Source: Ferrovibrio sp046297895 (lineage in GTDB: Bacteria; Pseudomonadota; Alphaproteobacteria; Ferrovibrionales; Ferrovibrionaceae). Taken from it: DNA of 64,000 nt. Every line of letters begins with the position of its first letter. Position 1 is the first letter of the stretch. The notes beneath the pieces were generated by a model. It was not told the origin of the DNA. It made no database searches and saw only the letters and a program-made list of their open reading frames with translations. Where the stretch lies: NCBI RefSeq assembly GCF_046297895.1, contig NZ_JBKBHC010000006.1:248001-312000 (forward strand). The letters are read 5' to 3'. This document shows, piece after piece, positions 57,718 to 64,000 of the stretch. The position numbers and the translations under genes are program-made.

Positions 57718-59232
57718 ATGTCGAGCATGCCCTTGCTGTCGATCGTCACCTTCCTGCCGCTGGCGGGAGCCGCGTTCATCTTCCTGGCCCGTGGGCCGGA
57801 GGAGATCGTGGCCCGTAACGCCCGCGCCGTGGCTCTCTGGACCACCACGATCACCTTCGCGGTGTCGCTGCTGATCTGGCTGAATTTCGATAATTCGACC
57901 GCCGCCTTCCAGTTCGTGGAAAAGACCGACTGGATAGCCGCCGGCATCAACTACCATATGGGTGTCGACGGCATTTCGATGCTGTTCGTTATCCTGACCA
58001 CCTTCCTGATGCCATTCTGCATTCTCGCCTCGTGGGAAGCCATCGAGACCCGCGTCAAGGAATACATGATCGCCTTCCTGGTCATGGAAACCCTCATGAT
58101 CGGTGTGTTCTGCGCGCTCGACCTGGTGCTGTTCTACCTGTTCTTCGAGGCCGGCCTGATCCCGATGTTCCTGATCATCGGCATCTGGGGCGGCAAGCGC
58201 CGCATCTACGCCAGCTTCAAGTTCTTCCTCTACACGCTGCTCGGCTCGGTGCTGATGCTGCTGGCGATTCTGTATATGTATTTCACCGCCGGCACGACCG
58301 ATATCCCGAGCCTGATGAAGACCGGGCTGTTCTCGGCGCAGGCGCAGACATGGCTATGGCTGGCCTTCTTCGCCTCGTTTGCCGTGAAGATGCCGATGTG
58401 GCCGGTGCATACCTGGCTGCCCGATGCGCACGTGGAAGCGCCGACGGCCGGCTCGGTGATCCTGGCTGCCGTGCTGCTGAAGATGGGCGGCTATGGCTTC
58501 CTGCGCTTTTCGCTGCCGATGTTCCCGTTGGCCAGCGAGTATTTCGCACCCTTCGTCTTCGCACTCAGTGTGATCGCCATCGTCTACGCCTCGCTGGTGG
58601 CGTTGGTGCAGGAGGACATGAAGAAACTGATCGCCTATTCGTCGGTGGCCCATATGGGCTTTGTCACCATGGGCATCTTCACGTTCAACACCCAGGGCGT
58701 CGAGGGTGCGATCTTCCAGATGCTCAGCCACGGTATCGTGTCGGGCGCGCTGTTCCTCTGCGTCGGCGTGGTTTACGACCGCCTGCATACCCGCGAGATC
58801 GCGCGTTATGGCGGCCTGGTCAACAACATGCCGAAATACGCTTTCGTCTTCATGTTGTTCACCATGGCCAATGTGGGCCTGCCGGGTACTGGCGGGTTCG
58901 TCGGCGAACTGCTCACCTTGGTCGGCGCCTTCCAGGCCAACACCTGGGTCGCCCTGATCGCCACCTCGGGCGTGATCTTCGCTGCGGCCTATGCGCTGTG
59001 GCTGTATCGCCGCGTGGTGTTCGGCGAGTTGACCAAGGCCGACCTGAAGGCGCTGGTCGATCTCAGCCCACGTGAGATCGCCATATTTGCGCCGCTGGTG
59101 ATCATGACCCTGTGGATGGGCATCTATCCTGCGCCCTTCTTCGACGTGATTGCCGCCTCGGCCAAGCACCTGCTGGAACAGCATCAGACTGCGCTTGCCG
59201 CCGCCAAGGCGGTGGCGACCGCCGCCCGATAG
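57718..59232 (+). CDS. nuoM: NADH-quinone oxidoreductase subunit M
   Basis: The protein has 504 residues from ATG 57718, 4 bases after nuoL. It is an ND4-type antiporter-like subunit with about 14 membrane segments. Motifs are FYLFFEAGLIPMFLIIGIWG (about 139-158, with the pumping Glu), HTWLPDAHVEAPTAGSVILA (about 230-249) and KKLIAYSSVAHMGFVTMGIF. Confidence 0.97.
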   Translation: MSSMPLLSIVTFLPLAGAAFIFLARGPEEIVARNARAVALWTTTITFAVSLLIWLNFDNSTAAFQFVEKTDWIAAGINYHMGVDGISMLFVILTTFLMPFCILASWEAIETRVKEYMIAFLVMETLMIGVFCALDLVLFYLFFEAGLIPMFLIIGIWGGKRRIYASFKFFLYTLLGSVLMLLAILYMYFTAGTTDIPSLMKTGLFSAQAQTWLWLAFFASFAVKMPMWPVHTWLPDAHVEAPTAGSVILAAVLLKMGGYGFLRFSLPMFPLASEYFAPFVFALSVIAIVYASLVALVQEDMKKLIAYSSVAHMGFVTMGIFTFNTQGVEGAIFQMLSHGIVSGALFLCVGVVYDRLHTREIARYGGLVNNMPKYAFVFMLFTMANVGLPGTGGFVGELLTLVGAFQANTWVALIATSGVIFAAAYALWLYRRVVFGELTKADLKALVDLSPREIAIFAPLVIMTLWMGIYPAPFFDVIAASAKHLLEQHQTALAAAKAVATAAR

Positions 59233-59253
59233 AGCGGAAGAGGAGTTCGACCC

Positions 59254-60705
59254 GTGACCGCTTCGACCATGCCCGCCCTGGCGCCGGCCTATCCGGAGAT
59301 CTGGCTTGCCCTGGCCTCGATGGCACTGCTGATCTTCGGTGTCTTCCGCGGCGATACTTCAACCCGCCTGGTGTCGTGGCTGGCCGTTGCCGTGCTCGCC
59401 GTTGCCATCCTTCTGGTCGGGCTTCAGCCGGCCGGAAGCCTGACCACTTTCGGCGACATGTTCATCGCCGACGGTTTCGGCCGCTTCGCCAAGATACTGA
59501 TCCTGATCGGCTCGGCTTTCTCGATCATCCAGTCGCTCGGATACATCCGCTACGAACGGATGGAGCGTTTCGAATATCCAGTGCTGATCCTGCTGGCCAG
59601 CACCGGCATGCTGATGATGGTTTCGGCCAACGACCTGATCGCGCTCTATCTGGGGCTTGAGCTCCAGTCGCTATCGCTTTACGTCCTGGCCGCGTTCAAG
59701 CGCGATTCCGGCCGCGCCACCGAGGCGGGTCTGAAGTATTTCGTGCTCGGCGCATTGTCGTCGGGCATGCTGCTCTATGGCAGCTCGATGATCTATGGCT
59801 TCGCCGGCTCAACCAGCTTCCCGCTGATCGCGCAGTCGCTGGCCGAAGCCCAGGGCCAAGCGTCCATCGGGCTCGTCGTCGGTATCGTCTTCCTCTGCGC
59901 CGGCCTTGCCTTCAAGGTTTCGGCCGTGCCGTTCCATATGTGGACGCCCGACGTTTACGAGGGTGCGCCGACGCCAGTGACGGCTTTCTTCGCCGTGGCA
60001 CCCAAGGTGGCGGCTATGGCCCTGTTCGTGCGTGCAATGCTCAGCCCGTTTGGCGAGATCGCCCATGACTGGCAGCAGATCGTCATCGTGGTCAGCGCGC
60101 TCAGCATGATCCTCGGCGCTTTCGCCGCCATCGCCCAGAGCAACATCAAGCGCCTGATGGCCTATTCCTCGATCGGCCATGTGGGATATGCCCTGGTCGG
60201 CCTGGCCGCCGGCACGCCGGAAGGCGTGCGCGGTATCCTGATCTATCTGGCCATCTATCTGGCCATGAACGTCGGTACCTTCGCGATCATTCTCTCGATG
60301 CGCCAGAAAGATCGCATGGTGGAAGGCGTGCAGGACCTGGCCGGTCTGGCCAAGACCCATCCCGGCATGGCACTGCTGCTGGCCGCCTTCATGTTCTCGC
60401 TGGCGGGCGTGCCGCCGCTGGCTGGGTTCTTCGGCAAATTCTATGTCTTCATGGCGGCGATCAATGCCAAGCTCTATGTCCTGGCGGTGCTCGGCGTACT
60501 CAGCTCGGTCGTGGGCGCGTATTACTACCTGCGCATCGTCAAGATCATGTATTTCGACGAAGCGGCCGAGCCGCTGGCCAAGCCGGTACGCGGCGAGCTG
60601 GGCGCGGTGATGACCTTGACCGGTCTGTTCACGATCCTGTTTTTCGTGATGCCGGGCCCGCTGCTGGCTGCTGCCGAGACTGCCGCCAAGGCACTGTTTC
60701 CGTAA
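59254..60705 (+). CDS. nuoN: NADH-quinone oxidoreductase subunit N
   Basis: The GTG start at 59254 (GAGGAG upstream) gives 483 residues; ATG 59269 is a shorter option. It is an ND2-type antiporter-like subunit with about 14 membrane segments. Motifs are YLGLELQSLSLYVLAAFKRD (about 132-151), FHMWTPDVYEGAPTPVTAFF (about 228-247) and KRLMAYSSIGHVGYALVGLA. It completes the 14-subunit complex I set. Confidence 0.97.
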   Translation: MTASTMPALAPAYPEIWLALASMALLIFGVFRGDTSTRLVSWLAVAVLAVAILLVGLQPAGSLTTFGDMFIADGFGRFAKILILIGSAFSIIQSLGYIRYERMERFEYPVLILLASTGMLMMVSANDLIALYLGLELQSLSLYVLAAFKRDSGRATEAGLKYFVLGALSSGMLLYGSSMIYGFAGSTSFPLIAQSLAEAQGQASIGLVVGIVFLCAGLAFKVSAVPFHMWTPDVYEGAPTPVTAFFAVAPKVAAMALFVRAMLSPFGEIAHDWQQIVIVVSALSMILGAFAAIAQSNIKRLMAYSSIGHVGYALVGLAAGTPEGVRGILIYLAIYLAMNVGTFAIILSMRQKDRMVEGVQDLAGLAKTHPGMALLLAAFMFSLAGVPPLAGFFGKFYVFMAAINAKLYVLAVLGVLSSVVGAYYYLRIVKIMYFDEAAEPLAKPVRGELGAVMTLTGLFTILFFVMPGPLLAAAETAAKALFP

Positions 60706-60732
60706 GCGGGGCAGGGCTGGCGGACCCACGCT

Positions 60733-61467
60733 ATGAAGTGGGATCTGCGGACGTTCGACGTCCTCGACAGCACTAACGAGGAAGTCCGTCGCCAGGCTGA
60801 AATCGGCGCGGCTGAAGGGCTGGCCGTGCTGGCGCGCAGCCAGACGGCAGGCCGTGGCCGCCGCGGCCGGGCTTGGGAGTCACCGGCCGGCAATCTTTTT
60901 ATCTCGCTGCTGCTGCGGCCAAGCGTGCCACCCGCGCAGGCCGCAACTCTGTCTTTCCTTACCGCCGTGGCATTGGCCGAGGCGCTGGAACTGGCGGCGC
61001 CGCAGCTCGGGCCCGCCATCACCTGCAAATGGCCCAATGATGTGCTGGTGAATGGCGCCAAGATCGCCGGCATCCTCCTGGAATCCCGTACGCGGCCTGA
61101 TGGCGAACTCGACTGGGTCACGGTGGGTATCGGCGTCAACCTGGCACGCCATCCCGAACAGGCTCCTTATCCGGCCACGGCGTTGGTTGCCCATGGCGTG
61201 CAGGTCATGCCGGAGGATTTTGCGCCTTGGCTGCTGGCCCGCTATGGCTACTGGTACGGCCGCTGGCGGCAGGAGGGTTTCGCTCCGGTGCGCGAGGCCT
61301 GGCTGAAAAAAGCCCAGGGGCTGGGCCTGCCTGCCGTGGTACGGCTGCCGGATCGGGAATTGCACGGCCGTTTCGTGGCGCTGGACGATAGCGGTGCCTT
61401 GCTTCTGGAAATGCCAGACGGTCGCGTGCAGACTGTCACCGCTGGTGACGTTTTCCCGGCCGGCTGA
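60733..61467 (+). CDS. birA: Biotin--[acetyl-CoA-carboxylase] ligase
   Basis: This 244-residue enzyme is the short, non-repressor type without the N-terminal DNA-binding domain of E. coli BirA. The active-site loop is GRGRRGRAWESPAGN (about 39-53) and the conserved lysine is in CKWPNDVLVNGAKIAGILLE (about 97-116). It makes biotinyl-AMP and attaches biotin to carboxylase carrier protein. The position directly after nuoN is conserved in alphaproteobacteria. Confidence 0.94.
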   Translation: MKWDLRTFDVLDSTNEEVRRQAEIGAAEGLAVLARSQTAGRGRRGRAWESPAGNLFISLLLRPSVPPAQAATLSFLTAVALAEALELAAPQLGPAITCKWPNDVLVNGAKIAGILLESRTRPDGELDWVTVGIGVNLARHPEQAPYPATALVAHGVQVMPEDFAPWLLARYGYWYGRWRQEGFAPVREAWLKKAQGLGLPAVVRLPDRELHGRFVALDDSGALLLEMPDGRVQTVTAGDVFPAG

Positions 61468-61479
61468 AAGGACGACGCC

Positions 61480-62244
61480 ATGTTGCTCGCCATCAATGCC
61501 AACAACACCAACGTGAAATTCGGCGTGATCGACGGCGACCGTATCGTCGGCGAATGGCGCCAGCACACTTCGGCGATGCGCACGGCCGATGAGCATGCCG
61601 TCTGGCTGCTGCAACTCATGCAGATCGAGGGCATCGACCCCAAGGCCATCGATAGCGCAATCATCGCCAGCGTGGTGCCCCAGGCCACTTTCAACCTGCG
61701 CCGGCTCTGCACCCGTTACTTCAACACCGAGCCGCTGGTGCTGGGTGAACCGAATGTGACATACGGCATCCAGATCAAGGGGCAGGGGGCCGGCGCCGAC
61801 CGGATCTGCAACACCGTGGGCGCGGCCGTTCTGTTCCCCAGGACACCGATGGTTGTGGTCGATTTCGGCACTGCCACCACGTTTGACGTGGTGGATGAAG
61901 AGGGCAGTTATTGTGGCGGCGTGATCGCGCCGGGCATCAACCTTTCGATTGAGGCGCTGGTGAATGCGACAGCCCTGCTGCCGCGCATCGTGGTGGAAAA
62001 GCCCAAGACAGTGATCGGCACCACCACCATTGCCTGCATGCATTCTGGTGTCTTCTGGGGCTATGTCGGGCTGATCGAAGGCATCGTTGCCCGAATCCGC
62101 ACCGAATTCGGCCGGCCGATGAAGGTGATTTCCACCGGCGGACTGGCCCCGGTGTTCGATGGTGCCACCGCCGTGATCGAGCAGATCGTGCCGGATATCA
62201 CGGTGCGCGGCCTTATCGAAATCCACCGGCGCAGCACGACATAA
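61480..62244 (+). CDS. coaX: Type III pantothenate kinase with altered first phosphate motif
   Basis: This 254-residue kinase does the first step of CoA synthesis, phosphorylating pantothenate. The second phosphate motif VDFGTATTFDVV (about 127-138) and pantothenate-binding GADRICN (105-111) are intact. The first motif, usually D-x-G-N-T-N, reads NANNTN at residues 6-11, so the usual Asp6 and Gly8 are both Asn. Substitution at the Asp position occurs elsewhere in alphaproteobacteria as far as I recall, so activity is likely retained, but it is worth noting. It lies between birA and rnj in the conserved order. Confidence 0.9.
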   Translation: MLLAINANNTNVKFGVIDGDRIVGEWRQHTSAMRTADEHAVWLLQLMQIEGIDPKAIDSAIIASVVPQATFNLRRLCTRYFNTEPLVLGEPNVTYGIQIKGQGAGADRICNTVGAAVLFPRTPMVVVDFGTATTFDVVDEEGSYCGGVIAPGINLSIEALVNATALLPRIVVEKPKTVIGTTTIACMHSGVFWGYVGLIEGIVARIRTEFGRPMKVISTGGLAPVFDGATAVIEQIVPDITVRGLIEIHRRSTT

Positions 62245-62249
62245 ACCGC

Positions 62250-63914
62250 ATGTCCGAACGCCTGGACCAGAACAGCCTGTATTTCCTCCCGCTGGGCGGG
62301 GTGAACGAGATCGGCATGAACCTGAACCTTTATGGGTTCGGGGACCGGTGGCTGATGGTCGACCTGGGCACCAGCTTTGCCGACGAAGGCATGCCGGGCG
62401 TTGATCTGGTGCTGCCGGATGTGACCTGGATCGCCGGCCGGCGCGAACGCCTACTGGGCGTCGTACTGACCCATGCCCACGAGGACCATCTGGGCGCCAT
62501 CAGCCATGTCTGGGAGGAACTGCGCTGCCCTGTCTGGGCCACTGGTTTTGCAGCCAGTGTGCTGCGCAAGAAGCTGGAAGAGAAGGGACTGGCCGACGAG
62601 GTGCCGGTACACGTCTACAAACCCGGCGAGATAATCGAACTCGGGCCGTTCAAGATCCGCTCGATGAACATCACGCATTCCACGCCCGAGAGCCAGGCGC
62701 TGGCCATCGAGACTCCGGCCGGCGTGGTGCTGCATACCGGCGACTGGAAACTTGATCCCCGCCCGGTGCTCGGACCGCAGACGGAGGTGGAAACCCTGCG
62801 CGGCTATGGCGACAGGGGCGTGCTGGCCCTGGTCTGCGACAGCACCAATGTTTTCAACCGCGGCCATTCCGGTTCGGAAGGCGACGTGCGCGACAGCCTG
62901 ATGCAGGTGCTGGCCAACAAGCCCGGCCGGATCGCCGTAACGACGTTTTCCTCAAATCTGGCGCGGCTTGAAAGCCTGTTTTCGGTGGCGGCGCATCTGG
63001 GCCGCCATATCTGCCTGATCGGGCGTTCGCTGCACCGTTTCATCCAGGCGGCACGCGAGAATGGCTATCTCGAACACATTCCCAATCTGGTAGACGAGCG
63101 CGAGGCTGGGTTCCTGCCGCGCGAGAAGATTATGTATGTCTGCACCGGCTGCCAGGGCGAGCCGCGCGGCGCCATGGCGCGCATCGCCTTCAACAGTCAC
63201 CCCCATGTGGTGCTATCGCCGGGCGACACGGTGGCCTTTTCTTCCAAGATCATCCCCGGTAACGAACGCACACTGTTCCGCCTGCATAACGAGCTGGTGC
63301 GCAACGGCATCGAGGTGATCACCGAGAAGGATGCCTTCATCCACGTCTCCGGTCATCCCTCGCGCGACGAGTTGGCCGAGATGTATCGCCTGGCGCGGCC
63401 GCAGATCGCCGTGCCGGTGCATGGTGAGCCGCGCCATCTGGTGGAACATGCCCGTTTTGCCCAGAGCCTGCAGGTGCCGCATGGCATCGTGCCGCGTAAT
63501 GGCGACCTGATCCGGCTGGCGCCTGGCGCGCCGGATGTCGTCGAGCAGGTGCCTTCGGGCCGGCTGGCCATAGACGGCGACGAACTGGTGCCGGTCCAGG
63601 GAGGCGCGCTGCAGGTACGCCGCAAGCTGGCCTTCAACGGCGCCGCCTCGGTCAGCCTGGTCGTGGATGGCGAGGGGCGGTTGCAGACACGGCCACACGT
63701 AAAGCTTTCAGGCGTGGTGAACGGCGATGCCGAACTGATCGGGGCCGAAATCGCGGCCGAGATCGCTGCCGCCGTCGACCGGCTGAAACCAGGCGCCCAC
63801 CGCGATGATGGCAACTTGGAACAGGCGGCCCACCGGGCCCTGCGGTCCGTGCTGAAGGGGCTGACCGGCCGCAAGCCGATCACCCAGGTGCATGTCATCC
63901 GTATGCCGGATTAG
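62250..63914 (+). CDS. rnj: Ribonuclease J
   Basis: This 554-residue metallo-beta-lactamase/beta-CASP nuclease has the zinc motif THAHEDHLG (H75, H77, D79, H80), HTGDWKLDP, then the beta-CASP domain with ISGHPS-like HVSGHPSRDE and VPVHGEPRHLVEHARFAQ. It has endonuclease and 5'-3' exonuclease activity on RNA and matures rRNA and mRNA in alphaproteobacteria, where it coexists with RNase E. It starts 5 bases after coaX. The 86 bases after its stop hold no gene within the window. Confidence 0.95.
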   Translation: MSERLDQNSLYFLPLGGVNEIGMNLNLYGFGDRWLMVDLGTSFADEGMPGVDLVLPDVTWIAGRRERLLGVVLTHAHEDHLGAISHVWEELRCPVWATGFAASVLRKKLEEKGLADEVPVHVYKPGEIIELGPFKIRSMNITHSTPESQALAIETPAGVVLHTGDWKLDPRPVLGPQTEVETLRGYGDRGVLALVCDSTNVFNRGHSGSEGDVRDSLMQVLANKPGRIAVTTFSSNLARLESLFSVAAHLGRHICLIGRSLHRFIQAARENGYLEHIPNLVDEREAGFLPREKIMYVCTGCQGEPRGAMARIAFNSHPHVVLSPGDTVAFSSKIIPGNERTLFRLHNELVRNGIEVITEKDAFIHVSGHPSRDELAEMYRLARPQIAVPVHGEPRHLVEHARFAQSLQVPHGIVPRNGDLIRLAPGAPDVVEQVPSGRLAIDGDELVPVQGGALQVRRKLAFNGAASVSLVVDGEGRLQTRPHVKLSGVVNGDAELIGAEIAAEIAAAVDRLKPGAHRDDGNLEQAAHRALRSVLKGLTGRKPITQVHVIRMPD

Positions 63915-64000
63915 GGGCCACCTCGTGCGCTGCTGACGCAACGTCACGCCTTGCCCCCGGGCCCGGCCGGCCCCATATTGCACTGCAGAAAACGACCACA

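Overview
The window is 64 kb of GC-rich chromosomal DNA from an alphaproteobacterium. The evidence is the uninterrupted nuoABCDEFGHIJKLMN-birA-coaX-rnj order, an AapJQMP-type amino-acid transporter, an RpoH sigma factor, a ChrR-type zinc anti-sigma protein and the rplM-rpsI pair. The gene content would suit a free-living, respiring member of the Rhodospirillales or a related order, but the window alone does not fix the genus. No phage, plasmid, insertion sequence, rRNA or CRISPR array was seen. Nearly all of the window is coding, and many genes overlap by ATGA or GTGA.

Layout. 1-7.9 kb: a TetR / enoyl-CoA hydratase / acyl-CoA ligase operon diverges from a Liv-type ABC transporter operon ending in an alpha/beta hydrolase. 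Two copies of one inverted repeat lie between them, which suggests a TetR-controlled unit for uptake and CoA-dependent breakdown of an organic acid. 7.9-13.9 kb: a Fur/Zur-type regulator, a YbaK editing protein, a metC-GNAT-hydratase operon and an M20 peptidase. 13.9-18.1 kb: aapJQMP, with a long hairpin after aapJ. 18.1-25 kb: azlCD with two unknown proteins and a CGNR regulator, then a sulfur/cysteine cluster (sseA, alaX, cysK) and small housekeeping enzymes.

25-32.7 kb looks like a singlet-oxygen (RpoE/ChrR-type) stress regulon. chrR-DUF6134-SDR-NTF2 runs into phr-FAD oxidoreductase-DUF1365-cfa from the opposite side. Both operons begin with TGATCC, 17 bases, then GTATC, and their last genes share stop-codon bases. 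The sigma gene itself is not beside chrR. 32.7-36.4 kb: a REC-LuxR response regulator, a LysE exporter, a MerR regulator with a SoxR-box-like promoter driving DUF2938-DUF2798, tRNA-Asn and a thioesterase. 36.4-36.9 kb is an unusual non-coding stretch with about nine 10-bp repeat units, an AT-rich palindrome, a promoter and a hairpin in front of rplM-rpsI.

37.9-40.3 kb holds the best candidate for an undescribed system: four small membrane-anchored coiled-coil proteins that form a tandem duplication of a two-gene module (A1-B1-A2-B2). I do not recognise either family. An AT-rich foreign-looking membrane gene follows, then a MoxR ATPase/VWA pair, a Cys-rich-tailed MarR regulator divergent from rpoH, tRNA-Asp and a glycosyltransferase. 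From 46.5 kb to the end the window is the complete 14-gene complex I operon followed by birA, coaX and rnj. CoaX has an altered first phosphate-binding motif.
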